Shown in pieces: positions 1 to 12,264 of a stretch of DNA of 64,000 nucleotides (positions are counted from its first letter, which is position 1; every line of letters starts with the position of its first letter). Under the pieces are notes generated by a model. The model was not told where the DNA came from, searched no databases, and worked only from the letters and a program-made list of their open reading frames with translations. This DNA is from Omphiscola glabra (lineage: Eukaryota; Mollusca; Gastropoda; Lymnaeidae). A program made the translations under genes and the position numbers. Where the stretch lies: NCBI GenBank assembly GCA_964017045.1, contig OZ024798.1, forward strand, positions 27,952,347 through 28,016,346, in the 5' to 3' direction.

Positions 1-655
1 CAACCATGCAGTCACCATGTTGACTTCACAACCATGCAGTCACCATGTTGACTTTACAACCATGCAGTCACCATGTTGACTTCACAACCATGCAGTCACC
101 ATGTTGACTTCACAACCATGCAGTCATCATGTTGACATCACAAACATGCAGACATCATGTTGACTTTACAACCATGCAGTCACCATGTTGACTTGACAAC
201 CATGCAGTCACCATGTTGACTTGACAACCATGCAGTCACCATGTTGACTTTACAACCATGAAGTCATCATGTTGACTTTACAACCATGCAGTCACCATGT
301 TGACTTCACAACCATGCAGTCATCATGTTGACATCACAAACATGCAGACATCATGTTGACTTTACAACCATGCAGTCACCATGTTGACTTCACAACCATG
401 CAGTCACCATGTTGACTTTACAACCATGAAGTCATCATGTTGACATCACAACCATGCATTCATCATGTTGACCTTACAAATATGCAGTCATCATGTTGAC
501 TTTACAACCGTGCAGTCATCATGTTGACATCACAACCATGCATTCATCATGTTTACCTTACAAATATGCAGTCATCATGTTGACTTTACAACCGTGCAGT
601 CATCATGTTGACATCACAACCATGCATTCATCATGTTGACCTTACAAATATGCAG
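1..655. repeat. 28-bp minisatellite, cut by window edge
   Basis: About 23 tandem copies of a 28-bp unit built around CATGCAGTCACCATGTTGAC. Copies differ by substitutions (CACC/CATC, TTCA/TTTA/ATCA), and longer blocks of variants recur, which suggests multi-unit duplication. The array already runs at base 1, so its left end lies outside the window. Confidence 0.95.
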
Positions 656-781
656 TCACCATTTTTTCTTTTGGAAGATTTAACTCCACCCTTAAAATAG
701 TGTTTTCATCGGTTGAGCACAGTGAAATGTTTTTGTAGTCAATGTTAAGCTTTGTCCAACAGTTATATTTTACATACAAAC

Positions 782-1459
782 CCGAAAGTTACAGAACTAT
801 AGACAAGCCGCCAAAAGATAGAACTACACACACGCCTCAAAGTGACAGAACTACACACATTCCTCACAGTGACAGAACTATACATACGCCTCAAAGTGAC
901 AGAACTACACACACACCTCACAGTGACAGAACTACACACACGCCTCAAAGTGACATAACTACACACATGCCTCAAAGTGACAGAACTACACACACACCTC
1001 AAAGTGATATAGCAACACAAACGCCTCAAAGTGACATAACTACACACACGCCTCAAAGTGATATAGCTACACACACGCCTCAAAGTGACATAACCACATC
1101 ACACGCCTCAAAGTGACATAACCACATCACACGCCTCAAAGTGACATAACTACACACACGCCTCAAAGTGACATAACTACATCACACGCCTTAAAGTGAC
1201 ATAACTACACACACGCCTCAAAGTGATATAGCTACACTAATGCCTCAAAGTGACATAACTACATCACACGCCTCAAAGTGACATAACTACACACACGCCT
1301 CAAAGTGATATAGCTACACTCACGTCTCAAAGTGACATAACCACATCACACGCCTCAAAGTGATATAGCTACACACACGCCTCAAAGTGACAGAACTATA
1401 CACACGCCTCAAAGTGACATAACTACATCACACGCCTCAAAGTGACAGAACTACACACA
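782..1459. repeat. 27-bp minisatellite
   Basis: About 25 copies of a 27-bp unit containing CGCCTCAAAGTGACATAAC. Some units carry a 1-bp length change (ACATCACACG instead of ACACACACG), which breaks the nine-residue periodic ORF seen at 742-1116. There is no sign of coding constraint. Confidence 0.95.
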
Positions 1460-2062
1460 ACAGGATTTATTATGAAAGCTGAGTAGCTTTGAACAACGGC
1501 CAAAACAATTTTTTTTTAAAAAAAGTGTGATGAAGGGCGCCGCCGCCCTGACTCTGTAATGCTTAAGACGAATTTTATCCTGCTGTGTGAGATTTACGTT
1601 AAAGGGGAGACACGTCTACCGAAATGTATCTTGTGGAGGTGTTAAGCATAACATGGTGCCTGCAGTGTCTCCCCCATGTTGCCTGCCAACGAGGTATCTC
1701 AATAAGCGGCATGCGCTCTACAAAGTTTCTCCTGCGGTCATTGGAATAACATGCGCTAGTTGTTGTATGAAGAAACGAGCTATGAGTAGGGCTTGGATTT
1801 GTGTGCTGTAGCCCTCGGTCCAGTGAGGCATCTTTCTTGAACCCTTTTGGTGTTTTGGGTTTGAGAAGTGTGACGCGAGTCATGCTGTTTGGAAATGGAG
1901 ATGGGAGATTTGTGTTTAAATGTCTAAACCCTAATTGGTAAAAGTAATGTTCATATTTTATACAATGAATAGAAGGACCAGGTGGCTTTTTCCAAACACA
2001 ATTTTATTCCACTTGTTAATAGAGATTAAATATATCATTTTTTAAAAAAAAATACTTCATAA
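1460..2062. other. unique spacer
   Basis: Single-copy sequence with no splice-bounded ORF and no recognisable domain. A moderately GC-rich core lies at about 1535-1880. The short ORFs at 1587-1811 (+) and 1599-1883 (-) overlap antisense and have no visible motif, so I do not call them genes. Confidence 0.5.
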
Positions 2063-2063
2063 C

Positions 2064-2229
2064 TCTGATGTGCTGTAAGAAATGTGTACTTTGTTGTTCT
2101 GGTAGTAACGTGTACTCTGATGTGTTGTAAGAAATGTGTAATTTGTTGTTCTGTAAGAAACGTGTACTCTGATGTGTTGTAAGAAATGTGTACTTTGTTG
2201 TTCTGTAAGAAACGTGTACTCTGATGTGT
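2064..2229. repeat. 52-bp dimeric minisatellite
   Basis: About three copies of a 52-bp unit. Each unit is two diverged 26-bp halves that end in GTAAGAAATGTGTAC or GTAAGAAACGTGTAC. The dimer structure is read directly from the alternation of TGATGTGTT and TTGTTGTTC blocks. Confidence 0.88.
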
Positions 2230-2281
2230 ACATCATCGTCATCCTGGTTCAGGATATATTTGTGCATTTGAGACTTAGCCT

Positions 2282-2299
2282 TGGGGGGGGGGGGGGGGG
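2282..2299. repeat. poly-G tract
   Basis: A run of about 18 G, interrupted only by the flanking bases TT and AGATA. It is one of many long G/C homopolymers in the window. Confidence 0.9.
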
Positions 2300-2519
2300 A
2301 GATAATGTATGTCTATTTTATTGTTTGTTCTTTGTCTTCAAAGTGTGTAAGTGTTGTGTGCACAATATGGGTAATAATTACTATCAAAACATCTATTCAC
2401 ATGTATTCACACAAAATATGCGTATTGATATATACACACATGCACATTAGTATATGCGCAAACGAACACGCAAAGAACGTGTTTCCCGTTTGCTGGCACA
2501 TATGATTTGATGGATCTAG

Positions 2520-2850
2520 GAACTAGGCCCTTTTGCGGATTGAAAAACTGCTAACGCCGTTGCATTACGTCACAGACCGCAAATTGTTGACCTCTGACGC
2601 GCCTTGACCGCGTTCACCCCTGACAAAACAATATCGTTCAACCCTGCATCCCCCTTACTCTCAGCACCGACTCTCAACCAAGTCCTCGATACGTCAACGC
2701 GACATCATCATCTCGGGCAGCGCCACCATTACCACCAACATTATTAACGTCATCGCATCTGAGAACGAACTGTCTTGAGTTGCTCCCCCTAAGAACGTTT
2801 TGTTCCGAGTGACTTCCCTTACCGGAAGGCAGCTCAAACTCATTAAAGAA
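2520..2850. promoter_or_regulatory. candidate regulatory DNA
   Basis: A unique, balanced-composition stretch between AT-rich and repetitive DNA. It contains a CRE-like TTACGTCA at about 2564 and several short CpG-containing words. It has no ORF. The regulatory assignment is inference from composition and motif density only. Confidence 0.2.
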
Positions 2851-4133
2851 AAAAAAAATAAGAAAAAAAGCATGGCTGCCGCTAGGAGAGTAGTTCGCTG
2901 AGCGTCCTAATGGAGTGATTGTGAGTTCTAGAAATATTTTTCCTCCCCCTTCTGGAAAGTTTTTTTTTTTTTTTTTAAATAAAAAATTCCGAGTTGAGTG
3001 TTTATTTGATAGCGTGAGAAAGTTTGCGAGCCTTTAAATAAACAAATTTATTTAAAAGATAATAAAGAACAGAAATATTAACCGATAATGTATTTGTGTA
3101 AGAATGAATAGGTAGCCATGAAACCAAAAATATGATTAATTGAGCTAAAAAAATGCATTCAAAAGGAAATAATTTTTTTCCCTCCCTTATCACTTTTAGG
3201 TGGACTAAAGCATATTCCTTTGAAGATGTAAACATCTGAAAGTATGCACAGGTTATTTTTAACGCGGCCTATTGCATTTGTTTGAACGTCTCAGACGTTG
3301 GTTTCATCCGTTTCCACCTTTCATAGAATAATACAGGTATATATATTGTTATATATATATGCGAAACTTTCACTACCACATTACAATGTGAAAGTGCCCC
3401 ACATCCCTACACCCCAAGCCCCCCCCCCCAATCACCCCCAACCCAATAAAATTTAAATCACATTGTTAAGATAAGGCTAATCCTAAATTAACAAAACTCT
3501 GATTGTAAGTCTAGCAGAAGATTCTCAACTGTGATACTCCGGTTATATTCCTCATTTGGTAACAAGGCCGCGCGAAAGGATGGGCGAATGGGGCACCCCC
3601 GCACCCCCACCCCCCGGGGCCATCTTGAACGGGGCCAATGTCGTTATTTTTTAATGCCTAGTACGTGTATTAATATGCACAATATTAGGAAGAGGGTGCC
3701 TAAATCCAGTCTTTCCCCTTGGGTTGGCTTGCCACGGACCTGTTTGGATGATATCCATGACCGGGACTTGGTTCATGTGCTACGGTCAATTCGTGCTAAT
3801 ATAATTGTGAAGATATCCTAAACCACTCTGTGTTAGTCCATTGAGCCTAAGTGACCCCCTCGCCACCATGTTTCGGACTCAAGAGTCCAACATATCAGAC
3901 AACCATACAGTCCTAAGAGTTAGCTCCAGAGCCATAAAGGATTAAATATCGGCCATCGGTTTCCATAGACCAGAAAAATAGGCCCGAGCACATGATTTTA
4001 TTATAAAGGTCGTCGTATATCCTCTAAGGCCAAAGGATCAAATTGAAAAATAAATTTTGAATGCTCTAAAATGAACTCCTTCAAAAAATAACACATTTGA
4101 ATCAACACTTCTGAGTCATCCAAGTTATTTAGC
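2851..4133. other. unique AT-rich spacer
   Basis: Homopolymer-rich, mostly AT-rich DNA. A short imperfect hairpin (CTTTCAC ... GTGAAAG) lies at about 3367-3394, a poly-C run at 3420-3429, and a chance ORF at 3531-3821 with no known motif or splice borders. Confidence 0.45.
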
Positions 4134-4612
4134 GACACAAATACCAATGGTTAGATAATACCCTCACAAATACCAATAGTTAGATAATACCCTTCACATA
4201 TACCAATGGTTAGATAATCCCTTCACTTATACTAGTGGTTAGATAATCCCCTTCACTAGTAGTACTGGTGCGGTGAACCCCTTCACTAATACCACTGTTG
4301 GATAATCCCCTTCACTAGTAGTACTGGTGCGGTGAACCCCTTCACTAATACCACTGTTGGATAATCCCCTTCACTAGTAGTACTGGTGCGGTGAACCCCT
4401 TCACTAATACCACTGTTGGATAATCCCCTTCACTAGTAGTACTGGTGCGGTGAACCCCTTCACTAATACCACTGTTGGATAATCCCCTTCACTAGTAGTA
4501 CTGGTGCGGTGAACCCCTTCACTAATACCACAGTTAGATAATCCCCTTCACTAATAGTACTGGTGCGGTGAACCCCTCCACTAATACCACTGTTGGATAA
4601 TCCCCTTCACTT
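4134..4612. repeat. nested 30/59-bp minisatellite
   Basis: The left part (about 4134-4250) holds roughly 30-bp monomers containing TACCAATGGTTAGATAAT. The right part (about 4250-4605) holds six 59-bp units. Each 59-bp unit pairs one such monomer (ACCACTGTTGGATAATCCCC) with a diverged partner (AGTAGTACTGGTGCGGTGAA). This is a clear monomer-to-dimer higher-order step. Confidence 0.92.
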
Positions 4613-5092
4613 ATAACACACATCCAAAATTTAAAGGTGGTCAATGCAGTGAAGTGCAGGTGGTCTTGATCATTGCACTCTCACAACAACGAGAGTGGCA
4701 TCCCTTGGCTTGAAGAGCTACGTATTCCATTCAATCCCTTCAGCCTCAGCTCTACACAAACTATCTCATTTTCACTCAAAGGCAAAGGTAGGGGGCGGGG
4801 GGAAACTGTTCTAGAGAAGAAAGAAAAAAAAATGAGGGTGTGGGGCGAGAGTAGGGGCAGGCAAATTATTTTTAATGTTGTCTTTTCCCGTCTACCTGTA
4901 AACAAAACCATGACAAGAAACCAGGAATCTTTGACGTAAACTTGTTGATCTATACACAAAAGTATAAAATTGAAAGGGGAAAAAAAGCATTTTAAATAAG
5001 CGATTTTCTATTAAAGACGAGGTTAAACTACTGAAAAGTAGAAAGTAATTTAATGCATTGCGCAAAAATAAAAAAACGTACATAAGTTTAGA
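4613..5092. other. unique spacer
   Basis: Short overlapping ORFs on both strands (4673-4939 +, 4681-4959 -) cover a purine-rich stretch at 4780-4860. Neither shows a domain or a splice site. I see no gene here. Confidence 0.45.
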
Positions 5093-5356
5093 CTCAATGT
5101 AGCATTCAATGTAGCACTCAATGTAGCACTCAATGTAGCACTCAGTGTAGCACTCAGTGTAGCACTCAATGTAGCACTCAATGCAGCACTCAATGTAGCG
5201 ATCCGTGTAGCACTCAATGTAGCACTCAATGTATCGATACGTGAAGCACTCAATGTAGCACTCCATGTAGCACTCCATGTAGCACTCCATGTAGCACTCC
5301 ATGTAGCACTCCATGTAGCACTCCATGTAGCACTCAATGTAGCACTCAATGTAGCA
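5093..5356. repeat. 12-bp minisatellite
   Basis: About 22 copies of TGTAGCACTCAA and its variants (CTCCATG, CTCAGTG). Because 12 is divisible by three, the minus strand reads as a Cys/Glu/Tyr tetrapeptide repeat in the ORF at 4892-5380. This is an artefact of the repeat. Confidence 0.95.
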
Positions 5357-6160
5357 AAAGGATTCGAACTGAATGCACACAAAAATTAAATAAGTCTTAG
5401 TTTTACTCTTATTAATAGATTTTTTGTTGTTTTTTTTTTAAATTTTGCACAGACTTCTTTGCGCACTAAAGAGATTGAAATTATTTTCTATTTTTATTGG
5501 TTCGAAATCTTCTTTAAAAAAAAGTTGTTATAATTGTTTTAATATGATACTTTTGAGTATTAAAATTGTGTATTATCGACAAAAGAAGTATTACTACCGA
5601 ATAGCGGCCATGCGTGCCCGGGTCCCTTTAGACTAAATCCCATTCGGAAGTCATTCGTGGTGGTTTATTTTAGTTAAACTGAAGAAGTAAGTTTACAAAC
5701 GTATAGTCCATTCAATTATCTTTCATTTGAAACCTCACTTTGTAATACCCGAGCGCGAATGGTCGCAGCCTTCATTTACTTGCATGACCCTTTGTTATTT
5801 TAAAATATAGAAATAGAAAGGGAAAAAAAACGTTTTTACGGGAAATGCTCTAAATATAGAATCTAAAAATGCCAGCGGAAGTCCGTGTGTCAAATGATTC
5901 GTTCCAATGCGGTAGTCAACTCAAGCCCAAAGTAAGTAAGCAACAAGGACAAAGATACAATGAAAGTGTTGCCACAGACACAGAGGGAGAGAATCTCCAG
6001 CGAACCCACTCTCGTAAATCGTCTGCAGTGTCAAATCTGCACCAGACGGCTGCTGGGATGCCCATCAGGGACTGGTCGGACCATCCTCTGGAATGAGCCG
6101 TACGGTCGTCCGAAATATGTGGTCATCTTGGCAGTCCACGTTTAATTTACGGCGCATGTG
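5357..6160. other. unique spacer with small ORF
   Basis: Unique DNA. The ORF at 5869-6096 (+, 75 codons, first ATG at 5869) is hydrophilic and Ser/Gln-rich, with no recognisable domain. No acceptor or donor frames it convincingly. It could be an exon of an unknown gene, but chance is the simpler reading. Confidence 0.35.
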
Positions 6161-6161
6161 C

Positions 6162-6409
6162 GGCGTCGCCATAACGCCCCCAACAGCTATTTAAAAGTAG
6201 ATCGCGTCGCCATAACGCCCCCAAAAGCTATTTAAAAGTAGATCGCGTCTCCATAACGCCCCCAACAGCTCTTTACAAGTAGATTGCGTCGCCATAACGC
6301 CCCCAACAGGTCTTTACAAGTAGATTACGTCGCCATAACGCCCCCAACAGCTCTTTAAAAGTAGATCGCGTCGCCATATTGCCCCCAAACAGCTCTTTAA
6401 AAGAAGATC
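6162..6409. repeat. 41-bp minisatellite
   Basis: Six copies of a 41-bp unit beginning GTCGCCATAACGCCCCCAAC and continuing with AGCTCTTTAAAAGTAGATCG. Copies differ at a few positions, and the last copy is the most diverged. Confidence 0.95.
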
Positions 6410-6940
6410 ATGGTAGAGACTGCGTTCAAGTTCAAGTCAAATGTTAATGGAGTAGAACCTGGGAGGGGGAAAGCTTGAATAACGACAAAAGACAGTGGAA
6501 AGGACGTGTTTGGCTGAAAGCCTGTGTTCACCAAAACGACAGTTACAAACAAACAATACTACTATTAGAGACATGTGTACCTCTACGCTTTCGCCGCAGT
6601 AACTACGTTTTTAAGCCTAAGACTACGGCAATACGACGAACCTAAGAAAACTACGGTTTCGGGAGTTGTTTTTTTTTTTGGTGGTTTGTTTGGTTTATCT
6701 TTAATAAAAAATAAATAAATTGGGTTGTTTTCAGTAAAGGGTTCCCACATTTGTTGTGTTAACACCGTAAGCAATCTAATAACAATGATATCCTTCAACA
6801 AATTGGAGGCCCACAACTTGTATATTTCTGTATGTTAACTTATATAAGCAGCTGAGCAGCTGATTGGATTTCCTGACACAACTTAAATTTTGATTGTAAA
6901 ACACCCCCCTCCGCCCCCCAAACCTTGCGCTAATTGACCA
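6410..6940. other. unique spacer
   Basis: No gene-like signal. The minus-strand ORF at 6583-6816 lies in low-complexity T/A sequence. A short C-rich run is at 6902-6920. Confidence 0.4.
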
Positions 6941-7080
6941 AACCACTCTTTGGAGCTTGAAACTACTCTTTGTAGCTTGAAACTACTCTTTGGAGCTTGA
7001 AACTACTCTTTGGAGCTTGAAACTACTCTTTGGATCTTGAAGCTACTCTTTGGAGCTTGAAGCTACGTTTTTGAGAGCTG
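6941..7080. repeat. 20-bp minisatellite
   Basis: Seven copies of AACTACTCTTTGGAGCTTGA with minor variants (GTAGCTT, GATCTT, AGCTACT). The last unit decays into TTGAGAGCTG. Confidence 0.93.
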
Positions 7081-7520
7081 AGACTACTTTACACTAGCCC
7101 GGGGTGAACCATGCAGGTCTGCCATTAAATCTTAGCCTAGGCAGGAATTTATTCGAATCAAACAGTTTTGCCCTGGACTAAAGTTAATAAAATAGAAGCG
7201 AGTATGTTATACTTAACACTTACTCTAAGTGGGCAGTGGTGATGATACATGCAAAGTGACTATCCGCGGAACGCTATCTGAAGTCAGGCGACAATATACA
7301 CGTAAAAAACGCGATTTGCCCTTCTGCAAAAACGTTTTGAGAACTCAACCCATTGCTCCGCCCACACCGACTATAATTACATCTACAGCTAAGTAACATT
7401 CAACTGCTCAGTTTGAACATTTGATGATTTAAAAGATGGAAAGCTTGAGATGGGGCTAAGTTTGAACTTGGATGGAAAGCATCAGAATCCATTAAAAAAA
7501 AACGGATAAATCGCCATTGG
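7081..7520. other. unique spacer
   Basis: Single-copy DNA with no ORF of note. It is bounded by the 20-bp array on the left and the 9-bp array on the right. Confidence 0.4.
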
Positions 7521-9056
7521 TCTATGTTGTCCAAGTTGTCCATGTTGTCCAAGTTGTCCAAGTTGTCCATATTGTCCAAGTTGTCCATGTTGTCCAAGTT
7601 GTCCAAGTTGTCTATGTTGTCCAAGTTGTCCATGTTGTCCAAGTTGTCCATGTTGTCCAAGTTGTCCATGTTGTCCAAGTTGTCCAAGTTGTCCATGTTG
7701 TCCAAGTTGTCCATGTTGTCCAAGTTATCCAAGTTGTCCAAGTTGTCCATGTTGTCCAAGTTGTCCATGTTGTCCAAGTTGTCCATGTTGTCCAAGTTGT
7801 CCATGTTGTCCAAGTTGTCCATGTTGTCCAAGTTGTCCATGTTGTCCAAGTTGTCCATGTTGTCCAAGTTGTCCATGTTGTCCAAGTTGTCCATGTTGTC
7901 CAAGTTGTCCATGTTGTCCAAGTTGTCCAAGTTGTCCAAGTTGTCCATGTTGTCCAAGTTGTCCATGTTGTCCAAGTTGTCCATGTTGTCCAAGTTGTCC
8001 AAGTTGTCCATGTTGTCCATGTTGTCCAAGTTGTCCATGTTGTCCAAGTTGTCCATGTTGTCCAAGTTGTCCATGTTGTCCAAGTTGTCCATGTTGTCCA
8101 AGTTGTCCATGTTGTCCAAGTTGTCCATGTTGTCCAAGTTGTCCAAGTTGTCCATGTTGTCCAAGTTGTCCATGTTGTCCAAGTTGTCCAAGTTGTCCAT
8201 GTTGTCCAAGTTATCCAAGTTGTCCAAGTTGTCCATGTTGTCCAAGTTGTCCATGTTGTCCAAGTTGTCCATGTTGTCCAAGTTGTCCATGTTGTCCAAG
8301 TTGTCCATGTTGTCCAAGTTGTCCATGTTGTCCAAGTTGTCCATGTTGTCCAAGTTGTCCATGTTGTCCAAGTTGTCCATGTTGTCCAAGTTGTCCATGT
8401 TGTCCAAGTTGTCCAAGTTGTCCAAGTTGTCCATGTTGTCCAAGTTGTCCATGTTGTCCAAGTTGTCCATGTTGTCCAAGTTGTCCAAGTTGTCCATGTT
8501 GTCCAAGTTGTCCATGTTGTCCAAGTTATCCAAGTTGTCCAAGTTGTCCAAGTTGTCCATATTGTCCAAGTTGTCCATGTTGTCCAAGTTGTCCAAGTTG
8601 TCCATGTTGTCCAAGTTGTCCATGTTGTCCAAGTTGTCCATGTTGTCCAAGTTGTCCATGTTGTCCAAGTTGTCCAAGTTGTCCATGTTGTCCAAGTTGT
8701 CCATGTTGTCCAAGTTATCCAAGTTGTCCAAGTTGTCCATGTTGTCCAAGTTGTCCATGTTGTCCAAGTTGTCCATGTTGTCCAAGTTGTCCATGTTGTC
8801 CAAGTTGTCCATGTTGTCCAAGTTGTCCATGTTGTCCAAGTTGTCCATGTTGTCCAAGTTGTCCATGTTGTCCAAGTTGTCCAAGTTGTCCATGTTGTCC
8901 AAGTTGTCCATGTTGTCCAAGTTGTCCATGTTGTCCAAGTTGTCCATGTTGTCCAAGTTGTCCATGTTGTCCAAGTTGTCCAAGTTGTCCAAGTTGTCCA
9001 TGTTGTCCAAGTTGTCCATGTTGTCCAAGTTGTCCATGTTGTCCAAGTTGTCCATG
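7521..9056. repeat. 1.5-kb array of a 9-bp unit
   Basis: About 170 copies of a 9-mer in two main versions, TTGTCCAAG and TTGTCCATG, with rare TTATCCAAG and TTGTCCATA. The order of versions is not random. The TTATCC variant recurs near 7726, 8211, 8525 and 8715, each time within closely similar strings of neighbours, which shows duplication of multi-hundred-base blocks. Long ORFs of about 490-555 codons open in several frames on both strands only because nine is divisible by three. Their products are simple LSKLSM, VVQVVH, DNLDNM or TTWTTW repeats and are not credible proteins. Confidence 0.97.
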
Positions 9057-10574
9057 TGCAAAAGCAAAAGAAAACTATTGCCAACTACAAAACCCTTAGT
9101 GATATTTCACGTTGTTTTATCAATACTAACATCTAGATTCTAGCTTAAGTCATTTCTTAAGTGTCCACCAACATGCACCCCCCTCCCCAGCTCCCCGCGC
9201 CAGTTTCCTACCCATCACTTCACACCCCTGCCCCCCCTCTCCTCAGCCCCCAGCCAATTATAGCATTCTGCTATGTCCAATATGCCACACGGGAGGTTCC
9301 CAAGCATTCTGAAGCACTTTCCCCAAGTGCCAGACCATTTATAACAAATATCCACAAGTCATTCAGGCAGAACCCTATTCCATGGCAAGAACGTCTCCAC
9401 GGAACCGATCTTGGCATATAATAGGCGGTAAGATTTACTGTCTGGGCGAGGAACTGATGAGGGCAAGGGGAAGGTGGATTTTGGGTGGGTGATTTACCCC
9501 CCCCCCCCCCACGCCCCCACCCCTTATCTTATTATTTCTTTTTTTTTCCTGCTTAAGTCTGGCGATTTTTAAGGCTGGCATACAGCGATACATTAGGGGG
9601 GTTCATTGTGTTTGGTGTTTGGCTTACAGCGATACATTAGTGTCCCGGGGGGGGGGGGGGTAGTGGAGGTGGGGCAGTGGTAAAACGTAGACATGAGAAC
9701 TGATATTTGAATGATCTCAACGTGTTTTAGTGTTTCCCAATATCATTGCTGCCCATGGCGGGCACGGTGGATCATGTGCCATGATAACGCTTACCGAGTC
9801 AGCTAGGGTGATTAACATGTGGTGTGTGATGATACTAAATGATCAATTTACTCTTGTTCCCGCTACGTGTGTTTAAGAGGGACTCATTAAAACAAAATAA
9901 TGAATTCATGCCCTGAGGGCTGACCTTCACCTTCCAGTTCATCGAAAGTCGCAATGGCTAATATATAAGTTTACACTCTATTCTAAAGGTGCTATGGATG
10001 ACGTCATCTCATGCTGAAGTATATCCTTCAAATTTATGATTTGGGATTAATTTGATTTTTTGTGTGTTTTTTAAATATTTTTTTTTAAAGGAATTAAATA
10101 ATCTAAATTGACTTCTAATTCCCTCATCACCCACATACCCACGCCACATAACCAAATGAATGACAGATAACCCCAAGTCACAGGGCTAACGACTTACTTC
10201 GTGTGAGCACCCTATCTCATTCCCCAGCCTCGACTGCACCGAACTTCAAATTGCCGAGGGTAACTTAAGATAATAGATTTGCTCTTAAAATCCGCGCGCG
10301 CAAATTGAGCATTTCAAAGTTTGTGAGACGACTTCGCCCCCCCCCCCTGCCCCCGCCCCTGCTTGTTCCACCCTCATCTCGCACGTATTCTCGTTGTTTG
10401 AGAATTTCCGAGAGGTGCCATCCGTAGAGTTTTGAATGACAGCGTAATTACAGGGGAGAGTTATAATGTGGGTGGGATGCTTCTTTTCTTACGGACGGCC
10501 TTTCAAAGGAAGTTTTTTTTTAAAAAAGGAAGTCGTAAATAAAAAAGCGTTTAAGAAATGGTTCCTATGGCTTT
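9057..10574. other. unique spacer with C/G homopolymers
   Basis: It holds a C run near 9499-9511, a G run near 9648-9660, a two-copy ACAGCGATACATTAG motif (about 9581 and 9627), and a C run near 10337-10347. The chance ORF at 9161-9421 is proline-rich because the DNA is C-rich. The stretches around 9730-9900 and 10195-10330 are unique and motif-dense, but I cannot assign a function. Confidence 0.45.
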
Positions 10575-10942
10575 AAATGAACGTTCGTTGAGTGAGCATT
10601 CTTTGAATGAACATTATTTGAATGAACGTTGTTTAAATGAGAATATTTTGAATGAACAATCTTTGATTGAACATTATTTTAATGAGCATTTTCTTAATGA
10701 ACATTATTTGAATAAACGCTCTTTGAATGAATTTTCTTTGAATTACAATTATGCAAAGAGCATTCTTTGAATAAACATTCTTTGACTAAACATTCTTTGA
10801 ATGAAGATTCTTTGAATGAACATTCTTTGAATGAACATTCTTTGAATGAACTTTCTTTGAATAAACATTATTTGAATAAACATTATTTGAATGAACTTTC
10901 TTTGAATGAACATTATTTCAATGAAGATTCTTTGCATGAACG
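10575..10942. repeat. 15-bp minisatellite
   Basis: About 24 copies of AATGAACATTCTTTG, with GAACG, AATAAACATTATTTG and GAAGATT variants. The left half reads as a five-residue LNEHS-type repeat on the + strand (10558-10770) and the right half is open on the - strand (10749-10937). Both come from the 15-bp period. Confidence 0.95.
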
Positions 10943-11469
10943 ATAACTAAGTTTTCCAGGTTTTTTTCTCCCTTTGTAGTTTAAACGTATTGCCGAAACT
11001 AGGAAAATTCATAAACGTCTTAAAATATAAAAATAATCAAACAGACACTGTAGTTTTCCTTTCGTAGTTTTACATTCATCTAAGGGTCATATGGATCCTA
11101 AATTTAGAATCCCTGATATATGAGAAGAAAAGTTTAAAAAGTTGTCAACGTTTCGTGTTTTGAGCATCCATAGGGCTACTTAAAGAGGTTTCTTTCTCCC
11201 TAAATTTTTGTTTGTTTGTTTGTGATCTGCTGTGTAAGAGCGTGTACATTGTCGGCATCAGTTTTTTGTTACTGTACAACAAAACTTATCAGCGCGAGTT
11301 TAACTAGAGTCGCAATTGAACTTACGAAACTTGTGAGCGATCTCATCGGAGCTTCCGTTAAAATTGCTGATAAAACATTAGGATGGTAATACTGAACAGG
11401 AGAGTGGAGGGGTTAGTCAGGGTATTTGTGGTGTCATGGGAGTGTGACATGTGATGAGAACGTCATCGT
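10943..11469. other. unique spacer
   Basis: AT-rich, with no gene-like signal. A short (GTTT)n-like stretch is at 11208-11221. Confidence 0.4.
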
Positions 11470-11858
11470 CTTCACTACAAGGCTCTTCACTACAAGGCTC
11501 TTCACTACAAGGTTCTTCACTACAAGGCTCTTCACTACAAGGCTCTTCACTGCAAGGCTCTTCACTACAAGGCTCTTCGCTACAAGGCTCTTCACTACAA
11601 GGCTCTTCACTACAAGGCTCTTCACTACAAGGCTCTTCACTACAAGGCTCTTCACTGCAAGGCTCTTCACTACAAGGCTCTTCACTACAAGGCTCTTCAC
11701 TACAAGGCTCTTCACTACAAGGCTCTTCAAGGCTCTTCACTACAAGGCTCTTCACTACAAGGCTCTTCACTGCAAGGCTCTTCACTACAAGGCTCTTCGC
11801 TACAAGGCTCTTCACTACAAGGCTCTTCACTGCAAGGCTCTTCACTACAAGGCTCTTC
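11470..11858. repeat. 15-bp minisatellite
   Basis: About 26 copies of GGCTCTTCACTACAA, with TGCAA and TCGCTACAA variants. A 9-bp unit deletion near 11725 shifts the frame of the apparent ORFs. The variant order after that point (CTGCAA, CGCTACAA, CTGCAA) repeats the order seen earlier in the array, which suggests block duplication. Confidence 0.95.
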
Positions 11859-11984
11859 GTGGGAGTTTCACGACCTGTCGTTTCAAATAGTCAATTCAAC
11901 TTCATGATGAATATTATGTGTGTTTTTTCAAAGGAATTTATTACTTTCGTATCTTCAAATAAATAGAAGCAGAAAGAATGACTG

Positions 11985-12180
11985 AGGTAATGAGAGGGAG
12001 TGAGAGAGATAGAGAGAGAAAGAGAGGAAAAGTAGAATGAAAGAGAGAGAAACGGAGATACAGACAGACAGACAGACAGAGAGAGAGAGCGAGAGAGAGA
12101 GAGATGGAGAAATGGAAATGGTAGAGAGATGGAGAGAGTGTGAGATATATAAAGGGAGAGAAAAGAAACGTGAAAGAGTA
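11985..12180. repeat. GA-rich purine tract
   Basis: Almost pure purine on the + strand, mostly GAGA with AGACAGACAGACAGAC at about 12060-12079. The minus strand reads as a Ser/Leu-rich ORF, which I reject. Such tracts can form triplex structures, but nothing here shows that it does. Confidence 0.88.
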
Positions 12181-12230
12181 CAATGAGATAGAAAGACAGA
12201 GACATAAGATGTGTCAACTTGGAAGGGTCC

Positions 12231-12264
12231 GTCCCCCCCCCCCCCCCCCCAAAAAAAAAAAAAA
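12231..12264. repeat. poly-C followed by poly-A
   Basis: A run of about 18 C abuts a run of about 14 A. It lies just downstream of the GA-rich purine tract. Confidence 0.9.

Noticed and set aside
7400..9143. Four ORFs of about 490-555 codons on both strands
   Set aside because: They are all frames of the same 9-bp tandem array. The products are simple periodic peptides, and several frames on both strands are equally open.
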